Assembly: GCA_907163375.1 (NCBI GenBank)
Contig: CAJQUW010006329.1
Coordinates: 1-64,000 of the forward strand
Source: Prostheceraeus crozeri
Lineage: Eukaryota > Platyhelminthes > Polycladida > Euryleptidae
Length of the DNA: 64,000 nucleotides
Direction of reading: 5' to 3'
Position 1 is the first letter of the stretch, and each line of letters begins with the position of its first letter. Shown one piece after another: positions 46,313 to 58,008 of this stretch. Position numbers and translations under genes: made by a program. The notes below the pieces were generated by a model, which saw only the letters and a program-made list of their open reading frames with translations, made no database searches and was not told the DNA's origin.

Positions 46313-46414
46313 GACAGAAGACGTGCAACAGACGTCCGCCCGCCAGCCACGCGACGGAAGGCCGACAGGAGACGTGCAACAGACGTTCGCACGCCTGCCA
46401 GGCGAGGGAATGGT
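46313..46414. repeat. 51-bp tandem duplication, GC-rich
   Basis: Two units start at 46313 and 46364 with GACAG.AGACGTGCAACAGA. The period is divisible by three and the + strand frame 46259-46465 gives the repeated peptide RRRATDV.(P/T)PA. I see no other sign of a gene here. Confidence 0.7.
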
Positions 46415-46499
46415 GCTAGAGCCAAACTGCTGCGGTGTTGCATTTCGTGCATGCTGGACAGATGAAGCGCATCAATGACCCGGGTAGGAACGACTTAAA

Positions 46500-49400
46500 A
46501 TCACCAATTTCAATAGCAATTCGAAAATGTTGAAAATTTAGAGAATTTCGTCTTCAAATCGCTTTTATGCTGCTACTGACGATATGTCAAACTGGTTGAA
46601 TGCACTTAAGAGCAAATTATGAGTCCAAGGAGATTAACAGGACTGATTTTTGGATGGAATGCGATTGAAATATATTGGAAAATTTCAAGTGTGATGGAAT
46701 AACTCTCAAATGAGCGAGTGACTCCTCGTATCCGGGATAGACTTTGAGAAAATATTATGTTCTTCATCGGATACACTTTATTAAAGACGTGTGACAAGTT
46801 TCACCAACATGGCTTAATTCACACACTGTAAATGAACGTAACGAGAATCCAGAGCATCTGCCTACATGTAACTACAACTCAAAATTGTCATAACCAACAG
46901 CAATAAAAGAATAACAAATACAATAATAACGAATTAAAATACCTAACAATGAAAGTGCAAAAGATACATAGGATACTACTAGAACAGAATAAAACCAGCA
47001 TATATAATTACTATAAATTCACCGAAGGATACGAAATTTATGCAATAACATCATAAACGTCGAACGTCTTTAATAAACAGTATCCAACGAAGAACTTAAT
47101 AATATGAATACATTTTTCTCGGAATTACTCTCATTCCGCAACGTCACCGAAGTTCTATTTCACAATCCATTTAAAATAGTGATATAGTGAATCGATCAGC
47201 CTCATCACTATCTTTTTTGAGGTGGACGAGAAACTCATCGCTTGTAAGTGAAATTTACTTCTGTGAATTCACTGCCGGTTCGGAGGTGCAGTTTATATGC
47301 TATGTGCTATATACGCACCGTGTTGTAGGCATAGGCATAGAGTCAATATTTCAACAAAGCCTTATTTAACAGTAAAAAATTGTTAGTGATGTTGCAATGG
47401 GATATGATGAAAACGCTCTTTCGCGAGGCGAATTTGTTTTTTTCTGGAAGACCGATTCTGTTGGGAGTGTATGGAGTATGGACTTTTAAGTAAGTTCGTC
47501 CACGTTTGAGGTAACTACGCAGAAGTGTATGACCTACCGCATGCTTCCTGCTGCATATGTAGATAGATGCGCTTGATGAAGCATTATAGATATCTTCAAT
47601 TTTTAGAACAAGCTATTGCAAATTGCTATCGCGCAACATTGATGGATACTGATTTGTGTTACACCGTTGACTTGCTATACAAAATGTACTTAAATACCTC
47701 TGAAAACTCATCACTCAATATAGCAACTATGACAACTTCTTTTGTAGCTCCACTGGAGGGAGCCCGTGCTTGGAAGATACATCATCATTACAAGACCACA
47801 ATCTTTGAAGACGATGGAACTCTGTGAAGTGCAAGTGTTGGGAGTCCATCCAACTTACAATTCCCATTCATGTGAGTGATCGGTTATTTCTAAGTTATGT
47901 AAATCAATGATTCATCCATCAAATATTTCAATCAGCCAATCTGCCGCGCTTTTACAACCTTCTATTTAAAAGCTATTAATGAAGTGGCGAAGTGGTGAAT
48001 AAAACTACAGTGGTGAGATGAAATCAATTTCAAACACATGATATAACCACATCTGCATTGCAAAGTGGACGCTTTCAGCGACGAGACATAATATACTTCG
48101 AAAGTTAGTTTTCATGATATTTCCATGAATCTATCTTCAGTGAAATTACATGTAGATAAATATTGGGGATTAATCTCTTAAAATACTGCTAGTCGTGTTT
48201 TATGTTATTGATTTTTTTGCTATGTACCGTAAAATGACGGAGTAATCCGGAACGGGTATTTCATTCCTAGAAGCCATAACCAAATCTTTTTTTCTTGATC
48301 CACATGGACCGCAAACAAAATATCCATGGCAAGTTGACATAATTAAAATTTCAATTACAGTATATAAAAAAGCAGATCAATAAAATCTTTCAGATCAAAC
48401 TCTCAACATATTCAAAGACAACGGTGTAATTCGAAACGCTTTCATAATTTTCATCAAAACGGAATATATCATAATGAAACACAGAAAACGAGTCAATTAT
48501 TCACGATGACAGTTCATACAAGTAAAGAATGGGTCACTTCACTGCTGTCATTGCAGATTCCACAATACCATCGATGGCATGTGATACAATCGATTCAATC
48601 AGGACCCCGGTACTCACAGAAGCGGACATTGCATCCATCACAAAGTTCTTCATCTTTGGATTATACTGAAGATGATGCTGAGATGTGAATAGACTTCGGA
48701 AGTCTGCCTCTTCCTCGCTTTGGTTCATTCTGGGCGGATTCTATGGCTTTTCCTGGTATATCACAGTTACCTTTGCTCCCCGACCTTTCTTCTTTGTCCC
48801 TGCTGGAACCTTTTCTGTTCTCCTGTAATAATTCAATAAGAACGGAATTAAGTTTTCGACTGACCCCCCGGCAAACGCCTGATTGGCTCCTCTGGCATTC
48901 GAGGAACCAATCCACAGGCTGTGAATCCGGACTTGAGATTATTTTCATAGTGAATTTGAACCTTCTGCCACAACTGGCTCAATCAGATAGGAAAGGCTGT
49001 CTTCTATATTGCAGTGTACACCTTTTTGTCGTGTTTCTTTCGATAATTGTCAAAGATTATTATTCTTCATGATATTTTGAATGACCTGAAGACAGCCACA
49101 TCAGGTGGCGTCGACTTTGGAGGAAGGGTAGCAAAATATATCTTGTGTTCTCTGGCTGAATGAATGACCTCGGGACAAAAGAGGCCACCAAGATTGTCAC
49201 CAGGATTTTAGGACTGTCATTGACGCTCACTTTTGCAGGGAAGATATTCTTGAATCACTTGAGAAAAGTGTGCACGCCGAACCATCCAGACGTGCTTGCG
49301 GCGTACTGTGCTCCAGCTGGGCACCCTGAGTCCAGCCTTCATCCATCTGAAGACAGCATAGATCTCTTCAGATAGAATTCAGTATAGAGATCTTCTTGTA

Positions 49401-50706
49401 CGGTTCATGATATCAAAACAGTCCGGAAAGAAGCCAATTTAATGAACAAAGCAGAGGAATTAGAAAAAAATTAACGAATTAAAACTCCCAGAACTATTCG
49501 ACGATATTAGTGAGAAACGATACATTCTCATGGAAAGCTTCTGACTTTACAGGAATGAATTCCATACCGGCCTGTGAATCGCATCCATATCCGGGGATCA
49601 AACGTCCTCTTCCTTATCTTCTTAAAATCTGCTGAGAATGAGATGCAATTTGGAAATACAGCATATTAAAGAACTTTTAACCCGATGATCTTCGTTATCT
49701 GTGTAGCAAAAGTGGTATATCAAAATTTTAATTCAATTAATCGACTTTTGGAAATTTTGACAAAATTTAGCTATAATTCACGCAATGCGAAATTTCTATA
49801 ATTTTTGTTTGCGATGGCAAGCTGGTTGAGAATGGGAAGCTGCTTGGCGTTTGAAAAATGATTGATAAGATTGATATGTGCAATGAGTACAACTCAAACA
49901 TGTGTTTATGGAGTGTGGAAGATTTCCGCAAAGAGTAATTATTATAATCTTTGTTTGAAATGGCATTCTACAATTCGAAATTGGTTCAAATGTGGTTATA
50001 GCGAGGATCGGCGACTGTCAGATGGCCACAGAAATCAAATGATTAGGGAAACACAAGAAATGACTTCATATAGACCTACTGTCATCATAACTAAAACCTT
50101 TAAGAAATAGCATCTACATACTGTACACAGCATTTGGATTCTATTCGATGTCTCAGGTATGATAGATGATCATCATTTGATTCAAGGACTTAAACTTCTA
50201 AAATGCCATATTCAGATTGAAAATTGATGCGCCTTGTTAGAAGTTGTGATACAAAAAGTTGAAAAATGAAAAGATGAAGAGTTCGAGAATGCGCTGAAAC
50301 TGAAATCATAAAAGCACAGTTTAGACGGTCCTCGGTATCGATAGGACTAATACATGATTTGTTTGGATATCCAGTCAGATAACGATCTCTTCTCATCAAA
50401 GTGGATCCCTTATTGGGATTAAATTCAAGGTTGATAAGAATAAACATTCTGAAATCATTGATAATGTTAGCAACTGTGCTCAAACGGACAAAATTATGAA
50501 AGGTAGAATTGTGAAATTAAAGAATCAAGTTTCACGACATCTGCATGATGCATGATAATCTGTTATAACAATTCTGCTCATACATCTGTTATTGGATAGT
50601 GCGTGGCTTGCTCGTATTTAACATCACAATTCTCTTCCAGCTACTCACTCGTTGAAAGTTGTAGTGCACTTTTCTGTCTGCAAATTTGTTGCTTTTCTAT
50701 TTACAG
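46500..50706. other. Long stretch without a recognised gene
   Basis: Only short open frames. At 48530-48950 the - strand has two adjacent frames with a Lys/Arg/Gly segment KRGRGRLPK (AT-hook-like), which may be a decayed LINE ORF1 or a host gene fragment; support is weak. This region precedes the PAN exon and would be intron if that exon has upstream partners here. Confidence 0.4.
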
Positions 50707-50897
50707 ATCGCAGGAAGAAATCACCACTGACGACGTCTGAAGTTCCAGAAGTTCTACAAGATAAATCTCCTCTGGATTGTGCTCGTGCGTGCGACTCACG
50801 AGGCGCAGGCTGCAAATCGTTTACTCATACTCAAACCACCTGCTTACTATACAACAGCACAGGAGCAGGAGAATTCGAGTCGTTTGTCACTATTTGA
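50707..50897 (+). CDS. Terminal exon with a PAN/apple-like domain
   Basis: TTCTATTTACAG precedes 50707. Entered with two bases (phase 1), the frame reads RRKKSPLTTSEVPEVLQDKS, then PLDCARACDSRGAGCKSFTH and TCLLYNSTGAGEFESFVTI before TGA at 50895-50897. L.CA.AC....GC.SF.......C.L is the cysteine pattern of PAN/apple modules, which bind proteins or sugars in secreted and membrane proteins. It may end another gene, or be an alternative last exon of the lectin-like gene: both phase-1 donors (2969 and 33616) would fit. It lies 10 kb beyond the AATAAA at 40851, and no upstream exon of its own was found. Confidence 0.6.
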
Positions 50898-50899
50898 AG

Positions 50900-53550
50900 A
50901 TGTGGTTTGAGATTCATCATTTCTGCTTGCTTTGACCGTGCAGCTTCAACCAATTTGACAGTGGACCAGAAATCAATGTAAACTATTATTTACAATGAGA
51001 AGAAGAAAGATCCAAAGATGAGAGTAATGCCATGAAAGTAGTGATCCTCTTTGTCATACAATTCCTCACATCGTCAGCATTGATATAAGTCAGCACAGAT
51101 GCAAATGAATAGAAGTCGACAAAACTGAGCCAACTAACAATAACGCAAAGAAATCCTCCATCACATTTGCCTCACCGTCCTTTCAATGACGAGGGTATGC
51201 GATGACCGTCCAGTCGAACTTCGCCACGCATTCCCTTGATCTCAAACTTGTGTGGGGGTCGGCATGAAAGTTCTCTTCCTCTGAAACTTCTTACTCCCAG
51301 CGACGCGGTCCTTTAACTTAGACAGCGGTTCGATGTAGCAGTCACATTTGCTTTTGATGAGCGTCCAAACATTTGAGTGATTCAAACTGACTCCTTTGCT
51401 GACACAGAATCGATTATATTCGTTTCGTGTCTCTAGTGAACACTAAAGCGATGTTCATTGATTCTATTTCTTCAGTCTTTTCGACGCATTATGCAGCAAT
51501 ATGTGACAGTCAAATATCTTGATTCCTGCTTTTGTGACGTTGATGCAGGAAACAGAGATGAACATTTTTTGGATGGATGTGACAGCAAATTTCAGTCGTA
51601 TCAAAGGAAAAATTTGCAACCTCTTTAGATAGATTGCGAATGAAAGTCAGAACAAAAGTGGATTGTAGGGAAAAATCCTTCGTTGGCTCATTATTGTTGA
51701 CTATGTATATACAAGACGCAGCGCTTGTTTCACTGGCATTGCTCTCATCACTGGATCTGAAAGGAAAATTATGTTGTATTACATTCGGAGCGACCCCGAA
51801 GATGCCCATGAAGATGAATGCACTTCATTGATAGAGAAAATGGAATCTATGAACCTATCAGCCAATGAGAATGCGATATTCCTCTCACATGCAGTGTGAA
51901 GCAGTGGATAGCAATCAATATTAGTTTGTGCTATTTGGAGGTGCATTCATCCGTCTGGTGCATGAGCTTCTCAGTTTCTTTTGCGATGTACGAGTAGACA
52001 TATTCAACAAGCGCCTCAGTTGTTTACTGGCTGGAAAACAACATTTCACCGTTGGATCGCAACTACATCGTTTCGTCGAAACGAAAGCGTGTTCATGTCA
52101 CAACAGCCGAAACAGTTAAATGATCATTCTTTTTTTCCTCTAACTTGCTTTTGAGTTCACAATTTCTGTAACAAATGGAATTCTGAAACTAAGACTGCAA
52201 CTAAAAATGAGCCATTATTGCTGTTTACTTCGTAATGAGTGACAGCTACATCCGACATCACTTAGTGTGTGTTAAATACAAATTATTCTGCATCAATATA
52301 TCACACAGTTTTCTATTTTATGCTTAGATTTTCGCCTTTGTGTGTAAATCATTACTTAGGCCTAAATTACGTACTGAAACAACTGCACAATGAGACGGAT
52401 TTTTACCGAAACCGAAAGGCAGTCCGTGAAGCTTTTTTTAGCTGCTGAAGACTACTAGCTGAAAGCCGTGCGCTGCGAAAGCAAGTGAGTCTGAGATCGA
52501 AACCAGGAATCAAATGTGCACGTGTCCATTTTCATCTGCAAAGAAACCATCATTGCGCTTGATAGCGATTCACTAACCAGTGAAAATATCTCATTTCTAA
52601 GTTAAATGCTTCTCAGTGGTCTTTATTCAACGCGAGGCCGCTATTTCAACAATTTTGATCATTTTGTTCATTTAAGTCAGATTTTCTGATGAAATGAAAT
52701 TCTAAATCAAATGTGCAAATTCAATGTTCCTGAATTCTACAGGTATCTTCAAATTTGGAATCCTCTGTTTTGCAACAGGCTGTAGGGGACCACATGCAGA
52801 AAGTTGATAAGGAATGTGCACCACATGCGCGAGTGCATTACTCAAAGAAGCGATATTGAATCAAACATAATAAAAGCTGCATTCATATAGTGCGTATTCA
52901 AGGAGTCGGAGCCTAATTTTAGGAGCAGGCCTCTAACGTAGAAAAATAAGTTGTGCTGAAATTATAAAAGTTATTCCACAATTCAATAAATTTTGTACTA
53001 AAATGGAATTTGGGCGACACATTCTATTTATGCATTCCACTTTTGCGCTAGACGTCCTGATAAATGGAATGGATAGTTATTTTCAACATTTAGACAACCA
53101 ATATTCCTATTTATGAATTTCACTTAATGACGACAAAATAGATTATCATTGATACTAATTGCTTGTGTATGAAAGTAATACAACGGTGCTAATATTCCGT
53201 GATTTTCATAGTTTTCAAATTTACTGAATCGTGGGTTTGCTACTTTAGAATCTCAAGCGCATTTTTAAATACCCATACAAACGCATTTCAAACTGCTTGA
53301 CATTTATAAGCGTTTATAAATTTGTATGATAATGAAACTTTGATGAAATAGTGTGCTTAAGATAGCTAAATAATCGAATTGCAATTATTTTATCTCAGTA
53401 GCCTGATAAGAATCAAGATGTATTGACGATAAATTGACAAACATTTTTCTCTCTAGAAAGCTTTGGAAAGTAAATCAGAAATAATTCATAGCAATAGAAA
53501 TAATTCAGAAAGTAGGAAAAAAACCCCCAATCAATACATCTGACACTGCC
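50900..53550. other. Intergenic DNA, no gene recognised
   Basis: Short open frames only on both strands. No repeats of note. Confidence 0.5.
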
Positions 53551-53639
53551 AATGATTCAATCAAAAACGTTCAAGAAAGGAATTACATTAATAAAAATAA
53601 TAATGAGATTAATACGACGTCTCACACAAAGTTTAAATG

Positions 53640-54920
53640 AGTTGTTTAGCGGTTGTCCTACTTTACGGGTACACAGCACCCGACGCCATCTTCAACGCAA
53701 GATATTTTCGCTTGTGATTCTATTAATCAAATTTCCTTTCGTTACTTTTAATGAATATATGACCTCACTAGACCATGAGAGTCTTGAGTTACAACTAGAC
53801 GTATAACTAGTCAGAGGTCGTCAGCTTACTGCTGATAATTGGCATACTTCCATGGAACTGGTTGATGCACTTAGAGAAAATAATAGCACGTACAATGGTA
53901 TCGTCCGAATTGGTACCGGCCGTCGCCAAGTCCATCGAGGGTCGTCAAAGGAAGGACACGAAAGTTTTCTACGATGAGCAGGGCACTGCACTTGCTTCAT
54001 TCTGGGACAAAGGTCGGAAACCTGTGTTGCTCGTTGATAACTTTCATCGACATGTTCTAGTCCTGCAGCCAGAACGAGTTTCAGCAGGGAACGAGGCCGA
54101 AATGAGACTTTCACAGAATGATGTACACCCTATGCCTACTACGACTCAGCCAGCACGTCTGCCGAGTTCTAGTGAGTTCCTCTTCTTGTCAGACAGAATC
54201 AAAGAAAAGCACATGTAAATCCAATGGGACGCAGATTGCAGTTTTTGGCTAAAGTGAAATTTTGCATGTTTTCTCTGATCAGCAAACGATAAGTACTAGG
54301 CCCAGAGTCATAATTTTTGGCATGGAGTGTCTTCATGTCATTTTCTTTCATTTTCATGCACCCTGTCTATATGTGTAATCGCACTTAATCGAGCCACTTA
54401 ATGTCGGCAAACACAAACATTTTGAGCAACTTTATCCACATTCAACCACATTCTCACATACTTTGCCGATTAGATGCATGATAATAGCACATACACATCA
54501 TAGGAAATGACCTGAAGACATTCCATGTCAAAAAATATGACTCTGGGCTTAATACTTTTCAGTTGATAAGAGAAAACATAGAAAATTTAATTTTTTCCAA
54601 AAACTGCAACTGCGCCCCATTGGATTTGCATGTGTTTTTCTTTGATCTTGTCCGACAAGAAGAGGAACTCACTAGAACTCAGCAGACGTGCCGTTTCGTA
54701 GTAGGCATAAAGTGTAAATCATTCTGTGAAAGTCTCAATTTCAGCCACGTTCCCTGCAGAAACTCGTTCTGGCTGCCCGACCATTCCTGAACCCGAAATA
54801 AATATGAAAGCATGTACTGTTCTCGAGCACAAAAGGACGAAATCAGGTGTCGACATCGCAGACAAGCGACCTCGTGGATTCAGTTGCAATCGGAAGTGCC
54901 GACGTTTCCGATCGGAACAT
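53640..54920 (+). pseudogene. piggyBac transposase relic interrupted by a palindrome
   Basis: In changing + strand frames: RQLTADNWHTSMELVDAL (about 53818-53870) matches the T.DN(F/W).TS..L block with its catalytic Asp; then, after a frameshift near 53905, LVPAVAKSI, KVFYDEQGTALASFWDKGRK and PVLLVDNFH (about 53960-54045), the region that follows in piggyBac. After the palindrome, EPEINMKACTVLEHKRTKSG and VDIADK with SCNRKCRRF (about 54790-54905) matches the P.......YN.TK.GVD..D......S..RK..RW block. Order and strand are those of one transposase. At least one stop (about 53804) and two frameshifts are seen besides the palindrome. Confidence 0.75.
54059..54790. repeat. Imperfect palindrome of about 285-bp arms inside the piggyBac relic
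   Basis: About 54059-54345 recurs inverted at about 54512-54790 around a spacer of some 165 bp. The outer part of the arms (CTGCAGCCAGAACGAGTTTC inverted at about 54755-54775) looks like transposase DNA and is present twice in opposite orientation, so the palindrome is an inverted duplication within the relic or a foldback insertion that captured its flank. Confidence 0.75.
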
Positions 54921-55089
54921 GGTAGATACTGTTGGAAATAATGGCTGCTACTACAGCAGGCATCCTGATGAAACCAGAAAATCTCAGCAGCACTACAAGT
55001 TATGTACAATAAAATCCGGTTATCACTCCCTTTACTTTTTGCCGATCATTAATATTGAATAAATTGAATAAAATCAACGTGTGTTTTCT

Positions 55090-55127
55090 ACTCGGACGTT
55101 TCGGGTCCCGACCCTTCATCAACGAGT
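55090..55127 (-). ncRNA. Hammerhead ribozyme fold of a Penelope-like element
   Basis: On the - strand from 55127: stem I 5' side ACTCG, core UUGAUGA, stem II GGGU(C)/(G)ACCC, GAA, a 2-bp stem III AC/GU, cleavage triplet GUC, and stem I 3' side CGAGT. Every helix of a type I hammerhead closes. Very short stem III is characteristic of hammerheads in Penelope-like retroelements, which are thought to work as dimers. One core base differs: UUGAUGA instead of CUGAUGA. It lies 64 bp after the stop of the GIY-YIG frame on the same strand. Confidence 0.7.
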
Positions 55128-55190
55128 TTTGTTATTAACTGCAGTTACAAGTGGTTTTATATACTTCAGACATCTATGCGGTGTGACCAT

Positions 55191-55620
55191 TTAATACCAT
55201 TCAGACAGCTCATCACATCGATTCAACACCGGTCTTCTACGCTTTATCCAACGAGCTTCTAACAACGCAATATCAAGCGGTCTCTTCACGCACTCAAGAA
55301 TATTGACATCAAAATCTTCAATACCATCACACTCACATTCACGAACATGGACGCTGAGCGCACTCCTATCATCCTTATGCCTAATGCTGCGGTTGTGCTC
55401 TAAGTATCGAGCTCTAAAGTTACTACAAGTCTTGCCTATATAATTACCATCACACTTTTTACAAACGAATTCATAGACAACATTGCTCACACTGCAATCA
55501 AATTCCATCGGCAAACTGGCACACACATCACAATTTTCGTGCTTGTTCCTATTTTTCTTTATCTGAAAAATATCTTTTAATTTTTTACTACTATTATTTA
55601 CTACATTTATATCAAGGTCA
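55191..55620 (-). pseudogene. Penelope-like C-terminus with GIY-YIG endonuclease
   Basis: The - strand frame is open from about 55619 to the stop at 55191 (about 143 codons). It begins DLDINVVNNSSKKLKDIFQI, continues with a Cys pair (ENCDVCASLP) and then the nuclease: VVYEFVCKKCDGNYIGKT (GIY..YIG), FRARYLEHNRSIR with the catalytic Arg, HVRECE, LLEARWIKRRRPVLNR with the catalytic Glu and Asn. This is the GIY-YIG module of Penelope-like elements, with the usual CCHH-like zinc residues before and inside it. The RT that should precede it is absent: the copy is 5'-truncated at about 55620. The surviving domain shows no break. Confidence 0.8.
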
Positions 55621-55713
55621 TATCAAGGAAGCACTACAAGTTTATTGTGAATGAAGGAAACCAGTTGGTGAACAAGCAGATTCAAAGACGCCTCCATACA
55701 CCAGCAAATCTTC

Positions 55714-56050
55714 GGTTAATGATTTTTTAATATAGAGCCAAAACAGACAACATCACGACAAAAGAACACATCGAGCCATAACTTTCACACACCTTTGCGG
55801 AAAACGCAATAGAGCCAAACTTAAGTTCTACAACACCTCACTTACCTTCAAGTAAAGTCTCATCGTTCTACAACACCTCACTCACCTTCAATTAAAGTCT
55901 CATCAAAATCCATCCAATACTCTGTCCTACACAGCATTCACAAGTTTGAAAATATGACCTATTCAGCGACATTTCAAACTTTCAAACACACATCGAGCCA
56001 CAACTTCTGAGCATCTTTGAGGAAAACGCAATAGAGCCAAACTTACGCTG
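55714..56050. repeat. Partial MITE of the GGTTAATGAT family
   Basis: Starts GGTTAATGATTTTTTAATAT at 55714 and matches 62209-62490 directly, including a repeated block AAAACGCAATAGAGCCAAAC (about 55803 and 56026) and an internal 42-bp tandem pair (about 55827-55910, TTCTACAACACCTCAC). The other end is missing. Confidence 0.7.
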
Positions 56051-56059
56051 ATCACACCA

Positions 56060-57370
56060 TTCTACATTCATACTATTGCTTTCATTACCTATAATACCTT
56101 TAATTACCTATCTATATAACTCCTCCGCATGCTTTGTTATAGTAGATTTATGATTCTAGCATGTTGCCGGCGTTTCTCGGGATGGAGATTATCCCGCATT
56201 TTTGAATCCAATATTCCAGCTGGGTAGCCGAAGCACTAATCCTGCATCGCAGTGCTCAAGTAAGACTTTTTAGAGGTAAGTGCGGTGTTGTGCTATCACT
56301 CATTGACAGACAAGTGTATTTTCAATCCAATGTGACTAAGTTTTGCAAAATTTGATGAATGTGGAAAAATGGAAAATTTGGGTGGGGGATGAGAATAGAA
56401 GCAATATATAGGTATTAACTTCAATGTTCATATGACTTTGAATGATAATTATTTAGTTTCACTGTGAAAAACCTGGAAATGAAAGAAACTGCATTGATCT
56501 CCGACTCCCATACTTGAATTTGTGAACAAACACTGAACACGCACTTGAACTTTACTATTTTCACTGGAAATGAGCGTCAAGTTGCCAGATTTCTATGATT
56601 CGAATGTCGATGTCGGTCTCTGAGAGACGCCGGTGAATACAGCTGTGTGGGAACCGGTACGTCAATCACCCTCGTGCCAGAATGACTGGCGCCAAAGTTG
56701 ACGCTGGCCTTTCTCTATTAATGAGAAACTCAAGTTACTACCAAGTGTATAGATATCTGATATCTGTGGTTGCTGCTGCTTGCCTAGTACTTCCCTTAAA
56801 ATGAAAGCAATAATCGCTGGTCCCAGACGATTCAAATCTTACTGATCTGCCGAAGACGGACTGTCGGCAGATTGCACCTGCTGACAAACAATAACATTTT
56901 ATTCACAACGTCTTGTCAGATGCAGCTGGCTGGCTCTGTTATGAATACTGTCCGATAAATGGATCGAAAAGATTTCGCAGTCAAATGAGAAGAAAAAGTC
57001 AAACCACAGAGTTTCACGCACAGTCGCAGACGCTGAATGATCAAATTGATTGATCAAGATTCACGAGAACATTTGCTAGGAATTCCAATCCCGTGAACTT
57101 TTCAAGCCCCGGGATCTCGGGATTATAAAACTCATTCACGGAATTTCTGGATCCCGGAAATATGACTACGGGATTCCGAAACAAATTTCCTAATTAGCCG
57201 GGGTTCCGGAAAGCTTTTTGTATAGGTCCAGATTAGAATTTGTGATGAGGATGAAGACTGGGGACACTGGCGTCCGTCTAATTTTACATCTAATAAGCAT
57301 GTAATGTTCAAGAAGCAATGCAATAGGGAATATAATTTGGATACTGCAACAAATCGTGCAATTTACTTGT
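56060..57370. other. Intergenic DNA, no gene recognised
   Basis: No protein-like frame. At 57060-57220 several CGGGATT/AATCCCG words stand in both orientations, which may be the end of another small foldback element. Confidence 0.5.
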
Positions 57371-58008
57371 ATTCAATAGAAGGGTTAATGATCATTTCCA
57401 AAAGAGCAAAAAATAATCCAGAAAAGCCAAAATCACAAAAGAGCCTAAAAAGCCACAGAAATTAGCCGATTACCCAAAAAAGCCAAACTTAAGATCAGCA
57501 CACAAGCCTACATCCACACTATCAGTTTCATTACCATAGCTATCGATGCCATTCCTCCACAGCAATTCAAATCCACAAAATCAGTCCACATTTCGATACT
57601 CAAATCCAAAAAAGCCAAAATATTCTGCGCTACTGCACCGATTACCCAAAATATAATATATAAATATGAAAATATATAATGAAATATATAATATCTTTTT
57701 ATTGTGAATAATTGATGTATAATTTTGTGCATGAAATGGGGCTCATTTTAATCAGCATCATCTTCTGGTTCTCGCTATGATATAAGAATTTAGAATGGAC
57801 TAAATTTGTAAGTTGGGGTCTATAAAACTCTTAGTGAATGAAAAAATATTAGGTACTTCTGTCTCTCCTCCTCTCCTCACATTTTCCAAATTCATCAAAT
57901 TTCGCCAAACTTCGTCACAATGGATTTAAAACAGACTTATGTCACTGAGTACGAGTGATAGTGTAACACCGAGAAGTTTTACTTGAGCGATGGGATAAAG
58001 GAGTGGTA

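Noticed and set aside
57508-57732. 74-codon - strand frame with hydrophobic stretch
   Set aside because: It lies in the repetitive arm of the 6.2-kb element and also appears in decayed form in the other arm; no gene features.
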